From: Heloderma charlesbogerti
Taxonomy: Eukaryota; Chordata; Lepidosauria; Squamata; Helodermatidae
Assembly: GCA_026122225.1 (NCBI GenBank)
Contig: JANEZZ010000802.1
Span: forward strand, 1,041,377-1,105,376
Length of the DNA: 64,000 nucleotides
Direction of reading: 5' to 3'
Shown here: positions 52,781-63,060 of the stretch, piece by piece
Position numbering within the stretch: the stretch's first letter is position 1
Layout: every line of letters begins with the position of its first letter
The notes under the pieces: generated by a model
Told to the model about the DNA's origin: nothing
Database searches by the model: none
What the model saw: the letters and a program-made list of their open reading frames with translations, nothing else
Position numbers and translations under genes: made by a program

Positions 52781-53892
52781 ATTTTTGTGTTTGGCCTTAT
52801 TCACATGTATTGCTAGTGGCATGGAAGCAATGCTGCCATCATGGTAGGACTTTGGGGCAGAAATCCAGGGCCCCACTCAGCAGGAGGGCCCCCCACATGC
52901 AGCAAAATCAATGTGCAGATCTTGGGGAAGGGGCTAGCAGGGCATGCAATGTCAGGGCTAAGGCCGGAGCCAGGAGATGTGGTCTCCCTCTCCCTCCTTG
53001 CATTAGCCCTGCATGCATAGGGCCAATGTCTTGTCTGATGACCAGTGACCTCTGACAGATACACAGAACATCCTTTTACATTCCAAGCTGGAGAAGACAT
53101 TTTGAGGGAAACGCCACTTGATTCGTAATATAGCTGAGCGTTAAGAGGTGGACACATTCATATTCCAAATGAGGTAGTTATGACCTTTGGCGACATGCCT
53201 GAAATTCTTAATTATGTTGTAATAAAGACTCGTAATAAACAGACACCGTGTGTATGGGTTGACTAGAATAATTTATTTGAATATAAAACACAATTTATTT
53301 GAATATAAATCACAATGGAGGCATACCGCCTCAAGCTACAGTCAACCATCTTACAACATACATAAATCTAACAACAGAATTCTTCTCCCCAGACTGCCTC
53401 TGGGAGGCTGATGACCCTCCTACAACTATCCGCTCTTCATTCACTACAGTCTGATATCATGCACTTTGCCGCAAATTAAAGGCAAGGGGGCAGGACTCTG
53501 AAGGAAGATGTGTGATATAATGGGCAATTCTAAAATCATCACAAGGTGTTTGCCCAAACATAAAACAAAATCATGGGGAGATTAACACCTGTTTAATGTG
53601 AATCATGCAAAAAGTTTTCAAGTGTGAGTAGATCTTTCAGATTAGGGGCTCTAAGGAAGGACAGGGCTTTCACCCAAGGCCACTGTGAGCCCTACTGAGT
53701 CAAACCAAAGATCTAGTTCCATGAGCAGGGCCTAAGGGCAGAATAATTTCCACCATTTTAGTTAATTAATAATGATCTCTGGTGGTAAGTTTGGGTAGTT
53801 TATATATTCATTTATTTTATTTTGTGTGTTTTTAGTTTTAAATGTCAGGCTGCTCTTTACCCAGCAATGGCCCTCAAGCAGTGCACAGTAAT
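52781..53892. other. Mostly unassigned; short tandem duplication
   Basis: At 53270-53316 a ~22-bp A/T-rich unit ('atttatttgaatataaaaca') is repeated twice. Nothing else was recognised. Confidence 0.4.
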
Positions 53893-54056
53893 CACAGAAT
53901 ATCATAGAATCACAGGGTTGGAAGGGGCCTACAAGACTATTGAGTCCAACCCCCTGCTCAGTGTGGGAAGCCTGATTCCCAGGTGGTCTCCCATCAAGTA
54001 CTAACCATGTCTGACCTTGCTTAGCTTCCGAGATCAGATGAGATCAGGCAAGCACA
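53893..54056 (-). mobile_element. 5S-CR1 chimeric SINE-like unit, copy 2 (most complete, minus strand)
   Basis: Read on the minus strand: 'cctgatctcatctgatctcg', 'gaagctaagcaaggtcagac', 'atggttagtacttgatggg', 'agaccacctgggaatcagg'. This is 5S rRNA from roughly nt 30 to 110, with the A box, intermediate element and C box of the internal promoter. It then switches to a CR1 3' end ('gagcagggggttggactcaa', 'taggccccttccaaccctgt', 'gattctatgat'). A 5S head joined to a LINE tail is the layout of class-3 SINEs. It lies directly against the 3' end of a minus-strand LINE. Confidence 0.8.
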
Positions 54057-54057
54057 T

Positions 54058-54740
54058 GGGAACTTAAGAAGAGCCATGCTGATTCAGATCAAGGTTTCAT
54101 CTCATTTAGCATTCTGTTTACACAGTGGCCAATCAGCTGCCCACAGGAAACCCACAAGCAGGACATGAATGCAACAGCACCCTCTCCCATGCTCCCCAGC
54201 AACTGGTCTTCATAGGCATATTGCCTATGATACTGGAGGTAGCATATAGCCATCAGGACTAGTAGTTACTGATTGCCTTCTCCAGGAATTTATCTAACCC
54301 CCTTTTAAAGCCATCTAAATTGCTGGTCATCACTACATCTTGAGGTAGCAAATTCCATAGTTTAACTATGTGCTGTGTGAAGAAGTACTTCCTTTTATCT
54401 GTCCTGAATCTCCCACCATTCACCTTCATGGGAAGACCCTGGGTTCTAGTATTATGAGAGAGGGAGAAAAACATCTCCCTATCCACATTCTCCACACCAT
54501 ACATAATTCTGTAGACCTCTATCATGTCTCCCCTTACCCTCCTTTATTCCAAGCTAAACAAGCCCAGCTATGTAACCTTCCCTGATAGATGAGATGCTCC
54601 AGCCTCTTGAACATCTCAGTTGCACTTTTCTGCACTTTTTCCACCTCTACAATATCTTTTTTTCGGTGCGGTGATCAGAACTGTGCAGAATACAGTCATA
54701 TGAGTCTAGCCCTTGCTTGCATGATCTCCCCATCAAGATC
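54058..54740 (-). mobile_element. CR1-clade LINE, 3' part (minus strand)
   Basis: A ~680-bp minus-strand fragment with the ORF2 C-terminus and a 3' region ending at 'gaacttaagaagagccatgc'. It shares family with the shorter pieces at 28.74 and 9.84 kb. The 3' tail differs from the octamer-tail CR1 copies at 16.98 and 34.44 kb, so it is a different subfamily. Confidence 0.85.
54259..54740 (-). pseudogene. CR1-clade ORF2 C-terminal fragment
   Basis: The open frame 54525-54259 reads MIEVYRIMYGVENVDREMF, SHNTRTQGLPMKVNGGRF, RTDKRKYFFTQHIVKLWNLL, PQDVVMTSNLDGFKRGLDKF. In front of it, in another phase, KKDIVEVEKVQKSATEMFK corresponds to the [18 protein letters not shown] block of the CR1 copies at 16.5 and 34.0 kb. 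So the clade is CR1, and at least one frameshift lies near 54.53-54.55 kb. RT and endonuclease are absent through 5' truncation. Confidence 0.82.
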
Positions 54741-54764
54741 ATTTGTGAATCCTAGCATGGAATG

Positions 54765-54960
54765 CTTCTGCCAACAACTAAAAATGTATCTGCCCAGATG
54801 TTTTCCTGGCTACTAGCATTGCCAGCTACCCTTGGTTATTTTAATGGAATGCTTTATTTATTGTATTTTAACATGATGTTACTTTATGAACTGCTTTGTT
54901 TGTTTCTTTTTAAATGAAAAGCAGCATAGAAGTGTTTTGAAATAAATACATAAATAAAAT
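54765..54960 (+). mobile_element. L2-type LINE 3' end
   Basis: 'ttctgccaacaactaaaaat', a T-rich middle with 'gctttatttattgtatttta' and a TAAATAAA tail (54943-54958). Confidence 0.55.
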
Positions 54961-55200
54961 TTGGATGGGGTCATATCATGTGAGGTGGGGATATTTGTGA
55001 CAAGAAGCAGAGCCTTTACTGCAATTGCTCCAAGGCTGTGGAATGACTTCTATGATGAAGTTCAGAGTTGCAGTTTTTTGGAGAGGTTGAAAAACCTACC
55101 TCTTCTAAAAGTCCCATGGCTGTTTTATTGTTTAAGTTTTGCTGGGGGCTACCTTAAGCCTTGGGAAAGTGACACCTAATGTTTTAAATACATGACAAAC
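54961..55200 (+). mobile_element. L2-type LINE C-terminal scrap
   Basis: The frame reads VTRSRAFTAIAPRLWNDFYD, then LERLKNLPLLK, the L2 tail motif (R-AF...AP-LWN), then a degenerate 3' region. Independent of the tail just before it, which already ended in TAAATAAA. Confidence 0.65.
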
Positions 55201-55269
55201 AAAATAAACCACTAACCTGTAAACTTATTGAAAAAGCATCTCAGTATCACATGACTTGGATGATGTTCT

Positions 55270-55270
55270 G

Positions 55271-55334
<64 letters not shown>

Positions 55335-55335
55335 C
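55270..55335. repeat. (TCTA)n microsatellite
   Basis: About 16 uninterrupted tetramers. Confidence 0.98.
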
Positions 55336-55460
55336 AGTATTTATATGCTGCCCAGTAACCAAGACCTCTGGGCAGCTTACAATAATAATAAAATTAAAAT
55401 ACAATCATAAACTATAGGAACAACAATATATAAGGCAGCATCAAAATTCTAGCCGCAAAT
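55336..55460 (-). mobile_element. L2-type LINE 3' end (minus strand)
   Basis: 'agtatttatatgctgcccag', 'gacctctgggcagcttacaa', then A-rich sequence; the same layout as the minus-strand L2 ends at 1.75 and 9.24 kb. The TCTA microsatellite probably grew at its tail. Confidence 0.6.
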
Positions 55461-55504
55461 ACTATGAACAACAGTTGCAATATCTGTCGATCCAGTCATG
55501 TCAT

Positions 55505-55862
55505 CAAGCCAGAGCTCAGAGGGATCCAGCACCAGCATTTTTGATTAGCAGGGATGCTAACATCTTCTGCCAATGCCCTCACACTTCCCCGTTCCCTCTC
55601 AACTTAGCTGCAATCCTCACACTAGCTGGGGGAAAATACATTTTCCAACAACAATATATTATTTCCTGTTGTAATGCAAAATATTTTGGGCTGTCCTCTT
55701 CTTGAATGGCCAATTATGCTTTAGAAAATTCTCCTGGTAGAGATGAAAACTGATAGAACTGTTTTTGTTGATATGGTTCAGCACAGCTGCCTACATTTTT
55801 TGCCTCTCCTTGGGGGTGTCATGATGAGTGCCTGCACTTCAAAATGTACCACTACACCACTG
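55505..55862 (+). mobile_element. MITE family B, copy 3
   Basis: The right end 'gtaccactacaccactg' is the inverted form of the CAGTGGTGTAGTG start seen at 8073. Body blocks 'caacaatatattatttcctg' and 'gtagagatgaaaactgat' match copies 1 and 2. It provides the uninterrupted sequence across the family C insertion of copy 1. Confidence 0.65.
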
Positions 55863-56654
55863 TATTTATCCATGCATTCATCTATTTTGTGCATTCATAT
55901 TCCACCTTCTTACAGGAATAATCAAGATGGCTGTTAAAATGGGAACCGCTGTCACTTGCATTAGAAAGCAAAGGAGTGGTCTGGGGAAGGTTTCAATTCA
56001 CAAGAGGCATCTCTCTCCCCCCCCCCCCACTTTAAGGAACCTTTTTTTCCCCTCATTTATCATGAGATAAGAATATCGAAAATGTTTGGCATGATTAATT
56101 TACATTTGCTGGCATCTCAAAATCAGATAACGGGAATCAAAAGGAGAGTTCTGCCATCTGCAAACTGCTTCTCCCAGTTTCAGACTTTCCATTTGAGCTT
56201 GACTGTCTTGATAATTTGCCATGTCACTAACACAGGGAGAAGTATTTATCTTGCAATTCTCTTTATTAACTCGTTGCGTTTACGTATTTAAATATTCTCT
56301 GCAGATGCAACATATGGCAAATGCTGGCAGGCTGATCCTTAGCTGCTTCTCAGATCCAGATGCTAACAACATTTCATAACTTGGCTTCCACAGCTCAGAT
56401 CTGTACCCAAAAGATTCTGTTTTGAATTATCATTATATTTGATATTAATACTAAGCATACTCACAGCTGTCCTAGATTGCTGTTTCCACCCACCATGGGA
56501 TTCAGCTCTCAGACAGTGGACATAAGACCCTTCTGCGCTTGCCTCTCCACTTCAGCCAGAACCTCCATGCATTGTCTGCATCAGGACCAAACTAAACATG
56601 ACATGCAGATGCCTGCAACAAAAACCACAGCAGCTTAAAAAAAAACTGATTTAG
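55863..56654. other. Repeat-poor stretch
   Basis: A C run at 56018-56028. The part 56080-56470 has no recognised repeat and no second copy in the window. Possibly unique host sequence. Confidence 0.35.
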
Positions 56655-56655
56655 A

Positions 56656-56801
56656 GCACAATCCTATGCATGTTTAGACAGAAAAAAGTCCTACAACTTG
56701 CAGCATTCCCCAGCCAGCCATGCTGATCATGGCTGGCTGGGGAATGCTGGGAGTTGTAGGACTTTTTTCTGTCTAAGTGTGCATAGGATTGTGGCTTTAG
56801 A
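56656..56801. mobile_element. 135-bp palindromic MITE, copy 2
   Basis: Left 'gcacaatcctatgcatgttt', 'cattccccagccagccatg'; right 'catggctggctggggaatgc', 'gcataggattgtggc'. Flanks 'atttagag' and 'ctttagag' share 7 of 8 bases if the element is taken to begin at CACAATCC. Confidence 0.88.
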
Positions 56802-56865
56802 GAAAAAGTCCTTCAGGAAGGGGCAATAGAGCAGAGAGGACATAGTGCCAGGGCCAACGGGTACA

Positions 56866-57350
56866 GAGTTCAGCTGGTCACAGTCTTCCATACTATGGTG
56901 AGATGTCCTGTATTTCTATTTAAATTATAATTATTTCTAAATGTTAATCTATACATCTAAATTAGCATATGCAACTTTTATGCATATCAGTGTCCTCTTT
57001 TGTCCTCTTTTTGGCAAGGCATGTCCTCTGTTTTGGCAATTCACAAGTGGCCACCCTAGCTGTAACAAGTAGGACATGGAATACTCAGGTAGCTGATGGG
57101 GCTTCAAGCCCTGGCAGGGTCCACTGTTGATGTGACCAAGTGACCTGTGTGTCCGCTTGCGCTTGGTCAGTTTGCTGCCCAGGTGCTGTTGATGGGCAAC
57201 TTCAAGGTCCCTACTTGCTCTCCCTTCTTATGGTTCTTCCTCTTTAAAGTGGACTTGGTCTGGACAATCTACAAATAGAGGATGCCTTCAAAATAGGGAC
57301 TGTCCTCTGGCAACCCTTCAAATAGAGGACTGTCCTCTAAAAAAGGATAC
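56866..57350. mobile_element. MITE family F, rearranged copy
   Basis: 56870-57050 matches the right part of the 23.06-kb copy ('tatttctatttaaattataa', 'gtgtcctcttttgtcctctt', 'cacaagtggccaccc'). 57160-57350 holds the left part in the opposite orientation ('aatagaggatgccttcaaaa', 'gaggactgtcctctaaa'), so the two halves are rearranged or two copies collided. Confidence 0.5.
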
Positions 57351-57404
57351 ACAGAGGCTCTCCCAGCATGAACCTACCCATACACTATGTTCATCATCTA
57401 AGGC

Positions 57405-57800
57405 CCTCTTCCAGGTGCCTCCTCTGAGGGAGGCCCAAAAGGTGGCAACAAGGGAGAGGGCCTTCTCGGTAGTGGCCCCCCAATTATGGGACAACCCCCT
57501 CGATGAGGCCTGCCTGAAGCCAACATAGTTATGTTTTTGGCCCCAGGTTAAGACCTTTATCTTCTCTCAGGCATTTGGCAGCATATGATGAAGTTTTAAT
57601 CAGGTTCTGGATTTTTCTTATTGATGATTATTTATATTTGTTTTAGATTTATGTGTGTTTGTGCTGTCCATTTAAATGTTTGTATGTAAATGCTTTTTAC
57701 ACTTTGTATAATGTAGTTTTAATGGTTTTTCATATTTGTAAACTGCCCAGAGAGCTTTGGCTATTGGGTGGTATAGAAATACAATAAATGAAATGAAATG
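57405..57800 (+). mobile_element. L2-type LINE, C-terminal end and 3' tail
   Basis: 'gggagagggccttctcggta' and 'ccaattatgggacaaccccc' translate as REGAFSVVAPQLWDNPLDEA, the L2 tail region. The 3' region 'ctgcccagagagctttggct' and 'attgggtggtatagaaatac' follows, ending in (AATGAA)n at 57783-57800. This plus-strand copy fixes the orientation of the minus-strand pieces at 1.75 and 9.24 kb. Confidence 0.78.
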
Positions 57801-58424
57801 AATGACAGCCACCATAGCCTTTTTCCTGCTTGTAACAACTTCACCCCCTATAGCTGTTCCCCCCACCCCCAGAGGGTTTCCTAATGCATGGACCCTCACA
57901 AAAGGATAACTGGCCTGAAAGGGGGTGAGTTGGAGTGGAGAAATGGTGAATGGAGAAAGGGTTAACACCCTTCACTGCTTCTCTCCTCTAAATTGCCCCC
58001 TAGCAAAGCATCTTCTCTCTAAAATAACATGGCCATTGGGGTTTCATTACATCCATCTGCTTATAATGTTTAGCTAGGCCCCCAAGTGTGTGTACTAATT
58101 GTGGGGTGCATTGCTTTCTAAAGGTCAGCAGGATGTCTTTTTCAAGCTCATGAGACCATCTGATTTTGTAAAAGTAATTACCCCACATGGGGCACAACTG
58201 GAGATGTTGAAAGAAGAGAGCTAAGCCACCCACATAACCAGTCAAATTTCAGTGATAACATTTTAGCTTAACAATCTGATTCTAAGATTTTGCTTTCCTA
58301 GCTTACAGGAGTTTGGCATTCATCCCAGTACCAAGTCATAGCATTTTACACATCTTCCCCCACAACTCAAAGATATTGGGCATCCCAAATGTTAAGCATA
58401 GTTAGCTTTTCTTGGGAGTAATAG
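57801..58424. other. No recognised feature
   Basis: Unassigned. Confidence 0.4.
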
Positions 58425-58425
58425 T

Positions 58426-58605
58426 GCAATCCTATGTACATTTGCTCAGAAGTAAGTCTGTCTATGTTCAATGGGGCTAACTCCATTGTAAGGGTCTTAC
58501 GACTGCAGACTAACAGTACAGTTTTATATATCTCTACGCAGAAGTATGTTCCATTGACTCCAGTAGGATCTACTGCCAGGTAAGCATGTATAAAATTGCA
58601 ATCAA
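58426..58605. repeat. Foldback unit with GCAATCCTATGTAC end
   Basis: 'agtgcaatcctatgtacatt' at the left and 'catgtataaaattgcaatc' at the right, with inner 'cagaagtaagtctgtctatg' and 'gcagaagtatgttccattg'. Two such units may be joined here. Confidence 0.55.
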
Positions 58606-59497
58606 AGTTTTCTAACTTCAAGAATATGTGTAAGTCTCCAAAACTTGCACTGTCAAAGTACTTAAGTCAATTAAACAAATCTACTTCTTTGTAGCTCTAA
58701 ACGTGATTTGTGTTCCATTAAAACCCCCTTCAGGAGGGGTCCTTGTTGTGAAAAAATGAATGTCTTGATGAGAAAGAACACTAAAGACACCCGTTAATTG
58801 TGAATTTTGGGGTTCTTGACAAATTCATTTGTTTAAAGTCTATGGGCTGCCAAAAACACAAACGTATTAAGATCTCTACAAATGCCTGAGTCAGACGTTT
58901 TTGGAAGATACTTTTATGTTAGGGTCTTTACAACTGGTGTTGCAATAAACAAGCCTCATTTAGCAGAGAGATGTCACTCTAGATACTTTTACAACTCCAT
59001 TGTTTTCCTTTTCTCACAGATTCGGCGCTCTTGAGGTAAGGAGAGGAGGAGAATGCCTTCAGGAGTCACAGGCTAAAAAGGCAAGATTGATTTCCATTTG
59101 GTGACAGAATACTGGTATTTTATCTGCAGGAAACAGTAAACATGATCATGAGGGTTTTCCTTAAGCTTTTATATGCTGTGCTGCTACCACACCACTGCAT
59201 CACACTGGGGTTTGTTTGTGTAAGAAATGAACATGTGCCATAAGGGCTGAGTGAGTGTAACCAGGAAGATAACAACAGTAGGCCACCTACATCACTCTCA
59301 GATCTTTGAGCCATGTGCAAACAAATTAATCCATCCTGTAAATCCAATGCCGCTGCTCAAAAGGTGCACCGAACTATCTCTTCGTCTGAATAAAGGCTGT
59401 TATCATTCTCCTCCTCCTCCTCTAGGTGTTATGTAGATTGAGCACTATCCAGAGAAGGTTAGACACGATGAGGCCCCAGCCAATGGGCTAGTAAACT
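58606..59497. other. Repeat-poor stretch with a micro-exon candidate
   Basis: No transposon family was recognised. It contains a pyrimidine tract plus AG followed 16 bases later by GTAAGG (59020-59035, listed separately). Confidence 0.35.
59020..59035 (+). other. Candidate 16-nt micro-exon flanked by consensus splice sites
   Basis: The acceptor 'ttttccttttctcacag' ends at 59019 and the donor 'gag|gtaagg' starts at 59036; both fit vertebrate splice consensus well. The 16 bases between (attcggcgctcttgag) are open in two of three phases (F-G-A-L-E in one). Nothing else shows a gene here, and such pairs occur by chance, so this is only a candidate. Confidence 0.2.
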
Positions 59498-59634
59498 CAG
59501 GACACAATCCTATGCACGTTTAGACAGAAATAAGTCCTACAACTCCCAGCATCCCCTAGTCAGTTATGCTGCCTGGGGGTTGGTGGGAGTTGTAGGACTT
59601 ATTTCTGTCTAAACATGCATAGGATTGCGCCGTA
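59498..59634. mobile_element. 135-bp palindromic MITE, copy 3
   Basis: Left 'gacacaatcctatgcacgtt', 'caactcccagcatccccta'; right 'gggagttgtaggacttattt', 'catgcataggattgcgcc'. The centre is more diverged than in copies 1 and 2. Confidence 0.85.
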
Positions 59635-59811
59635 ATGGTAAAGATAGACAGACATTCTAAGGGTCAAGATAGAGACATTCTAAGTGTGTCAGAAGGTGGC
59701 TTGAACACACATTCTCTGCCCTGAAAATAAAAGCCTGTAGCCCTGTAAAAAAGAATGCATGTAGGGGGAACTGGAATTGTGTCTCCTGGCTCCAGCCCAC
59801 ACACATTCAAG

Positions 59812-59864
59812 GCCCCTATTGTACAGGAGTCTATATGTATGTAGGCTCCTGTGCAATAGGGGCT
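59812..59864. repeat. Short hairpin-forming palindrome
   Basis: Arms 'gcccctattgtacaggagtc' and (reversed) 'gcccctattgcacaggagcc' differ at two positions. The loop is ~10 bases. Confidence 0.85.
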
Positions 59865-59869
59865 TTCAG

Positions 59870-60345
59870 TACGTGGTCGCAAACATGCTTAAGTTCCCTG
59901 GCCTGTTGCAATCCTGCATAGTCAGCTCTATCAAATGTTCCTCTGCTCTTCTAGTAAGTGCTACTGCTTTTTAAAATGTGGAACCGGACTCAAAATGTGC
60001 AGCTCTAGAGGGAAAAAAGGTACAGTTCCAAAAGAACAATTGTGCAGTTCAAAACTTCCAAGTCATGAAAAGTTGTATTATGTCAGCTGATGAAAAAAAA
60101 AAAAAACAGACTGATAATAATGTGAAAAGGCAAGTGAGCAGTCTAGTCTCCTCTAAATCTTCAGATTCCAATTAGGCACAACCATTTCTCTTCCCCTTGC
60201 CAAATACACTTGCTGCAGACTCCACTGCTACTCTCTTTCAAAGATGAAGGAAATCATTGTAGGACATGAGAGACAGCTTTCCTGGAAAGTCATGTGAAGT
60301 TATGAATGTAAAGATAAGGGTGGTGTGATTAAATATATCCAGTGT
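59870..60345. other. No recognised feature
   Basis: Unassigned. Confidence 0.4.
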
Positions 60346-60347
60346 TA

Positions 60348-60645
60348 CAGTGCTTCTCCACACAGAGGCTTTTTATCCCACAATTTTTAAATGATGCATT
60401 ATACAGCCACTAGATGGCATTGTTGTTATAGCACCACTTCCTCTTTATACTGACAAATTCAAACCTACCCAAGTTGCTTGTTTTATTAGCTCACTGTTTC
60501 CATTTCAAATTAAGCTGTGGAAATGGTTGGAAAGCATGGGAGAGGCACTGGAGGTTGACGATGTCACATAAAGGACCTGCAAACTTCCTTGAGTAACCAA
60601 CCTCAGTTGCACGATAAAAGTACCATGTGGAGAAGCCCATATTCT
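60348..60645 (+). mobile_element. MITE family D, copy 3 (reference copy)
   Basis: Left end 'gtgcttctccacacagaggc' and right end, reversed, 'tgggcttctccacatggtac' are inverted repeats, each followed inward by a CTTTTTATCC/CTTTTATCG block. About 300 bp, no coding capacity. It supplies the limits used for the copies at 2.0 and 3.7 kb. Confidence 0.7.
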
Positions 60646-61838
60646 CAATATGGACCTTGTTAAGGCAAAGTTATGTGAAACATTTGAGTTTGCAAATACC
60701 ATCACAGCATAGCAGCAAGTCTAGTCCCTAATGTAGAAAGCTTCTTTGTTTGAAGTTTCCACCAAATTCAACAAGACAATGCTCAAGGACAAAATTATTG
60801 AGGTTTGATTAGATAAATCTATCTAGATTTTATGAGGTGAGCTACATATTGACTTCAAAGAGGTACTTGGGAAGTATGAGTTCTCAGCTTTCCCAAGATC
60901 CCTCTTCACTTTAGATGCTCTCTGTCTCTTTATATATCACAAGTCAAATGTTGGCCATGACCTAGGTCACACTCACTCACACACACACACATGTACTTTC
61001 ATTCCTACTTGTACAAAGTCCTCCAATTGATAGAGCAACGCATTCTCGCAATCTTGTTAGACACCCTGAAAGCTCCTAGAGAGATCCTACTGTCAAAGTA
61101 GATGATTCTGTACCTCTCAAGACAAATTAAGAATTCTCTGCCTTCTGGAAGAAAAGCTTTTAGCTGTCTGTCCCAATTGCTTGACTTCTCCAGTCCATTT
61201 GCTTGTATTCTACCAGAAGCAGGAAGACACAAGTGAAATCAGCCATGAGCAAAACTTTCCACATGCGTAAGGTACTACTATTTTCTTCTCTTTGTGGTGA
61301 ATGGAATATGTGGTAGAAGAATTACCACTCTTCTTCATTAGTGCTGTCAAATGCCCAGTTCTGAGGATTTTTTCATGGTACAGGCTTATAAATATCATGG
61401 AATATGATTCTAAGCAAAAAAACATGTGGATGACCACAAAGAAAAAAAAGCCTTGATGATTGATAGCGATATGCACAAATTACAATCACACCCCACTGTG
61501 CTGTTCCAGTTTTTTTCAATTAAAAAGCTCTGCTGTGGCTTCTCACGCTGCTCCTCTTCCATTCTGTTGCTGCCTGTTCACCTGCCCTCTTCAAGCATGG
61601 AAGCAGCGACGACAAGATTGAAGAGATGGAGCAGCCTCCTTCACTTTCCTTGCACACTCTCTCAGAGTGGGTGTGCAGATTGGGCCCAGAGGAGAAGAAT
61701 GGGCAGAGGTGAGGAGGAGGTGGGCTCTCTCAGGGTAGTCCCCCAATGAGGGCCCTCCAAAAACTGAAGTCAGCACTGAGCCACCTAAGAAAGGCTGAGC
61801 CATGGAAAGAAGAGGTTCCCAACCCCACGTATCCCCAC
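60646..61838. other. No recognised feature
   Basis: A short (CA)n run at 60970-60991. Frames on both strands have no recognisable similarity. Confidence 0.35.
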
Positions 61839-61839
61839 C

Positions 61840-62238
61840 TAGGGATGTACAGTTTGTGTAAAATCCACTCTGTCTGTGTTTCGTGAATTGTCAGGTGCCT
61901 TTCATTCCATTGTCTGCCCATCCATGGGATCAGATTTTTTTGTTTCCGAGTTTGTGCAAATGTGCAATTGCGCACATGCAAAATGCGCAAATCCCCCATT
62001 GCACATTTTCACACTTTAGCTATGGGGGAGATGTGCATTTTGGGGTGTTTTTAAAACTTCTTTGCATATTTCTCTATGGATGGAACTTGCACAAAATTTG
62101 GAAAAGTTAAAAACCCGGTCCGCAAGTCCACAGAATCCATCTAACAGGGGGAAAGCCAGTCTGCTGCAGAATCCGTGGGTCAGATTCAGGAAAACCTGAA
62201 CTCATTTGGGTCTGGTGCAGATTTCTCTGACATCTCTA
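61840..62238 (+). mobile_element. hAT-like element, TAGGGATGT family, copy 2 (complete)
   Basis: 399 bp with ends TAGGGATGTACAGTTTGTG and, reversed, TAGAGATGTCAGAGAAATCT. Flanks tccccacc (61832-61839) and tccctacc (62239-62246) match at 7 of 8. The reversed right end (TAGAGATGTCAGAGAA) is almost the same as the left end of the palindrome-rich element at 12018 (TAGGGATGTCAGAGAA), which ties these families to one transposase type. Confidence 0.82.
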
Positions 62239-62387
62239 TCCCTACCCTATGTGTCATTTGCAATCTTTCTGAGAACCAGAAAAGATGGGAACAGTGTACC
62301 CTCATCTATATGTAACTCTTATAGAGAGATAAAATAAGGAAGATCTAAAGGTTCTCATTTTGCTATAGTCTGTGAAGGAAGAAGCCC

Positions 62388-62532
62388 CAGACCAGAAGTG
62401 GGCAACTTGTAGCCCTATAGATGTTTTGACCTACAACTTCCATCAGCCCTAGCCAGTATAGCTAATAGTGATCCGTCATGGGAGTTGTAGGCCACAACTT
62501 CTGGAGGGCCACAAGTTGCTCACCCCTGCCCT
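62388..62532. mobile_element. Foldback MITE family E-like copy
   Basis: Left 'agaagtgggcaacttgtagc', 'acctacaacttccatcagcc'; right 'catgggagttgtaggccac', 'gccacaagttgctcacccct'. Outer arms are the GGGCAACTTGT variant. Confidence 0.75.
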
Positions 62533-62757
62533 AGAGGTTTACGTCTTTGCTCAGGGGAGTCTAAAATGGATTGTGTTTTATCAGTGCTTAGGAATTATTA
62601 TTAATCCCTAAACGAATATTGCTTTTATTCATTTATCCAGAACTTTTACCCACACAGTATGACATTCGCATGCAATAAACAGAGTGTCATCCTTTATTTG
62701 TGTTTCTTTTTCCAGATAATGAGACGTTCTGTGCAGATGTTCAAACTGGGTAGAAAT

Positions 62758-63060
62758 TAGGGCTGTGTACTGACCACAAGATTCAGTTTGAAGCCTGATT
62801 TGGCAATTTGGAAAACAGCCCAATTCAGCTTGGACTGATTTGGAGGCTGCACATTTTGACTTGATTTGGAAATCTAAATGTTTATGCCTCCCACTGACAG
62901 TCAGTAGAAATCAACAAATAGTTATACCTTTTTTTATGTTTGCCAGAGTTGGAAGACATTTGCAGGCATAGTAATCTCTTGTGAGAGATTATGTCTGCCA
63001 AATTTCAGACAAATATGTGCCAGGTTTTTCTACTAGGCACCTTTATATTTTGATGATCAT
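62758..63060 (+). mobile_element. hAT-like element, TAGGGCTGTG(C/T)ACTGACC family, copy 2
   Basis: It starts TTAGGGCTGTGTACTGACC and shares the first ~120 bp with 47.91-48.03 kb. The right end was not found and the given end is arbitrary. Two related 'tgccaagtttcagatgaat'-type blocks at 62996-63015 and 63147-63165 hint at an internal duplication. Confidence 0.5.

Noticed and set aside
52598..52847. Frames with poly-Ser/poly-Pro and poly-His/poly-Arg
   Set aside because: They are translations of the CAT/CGT/CAC microsatellite.
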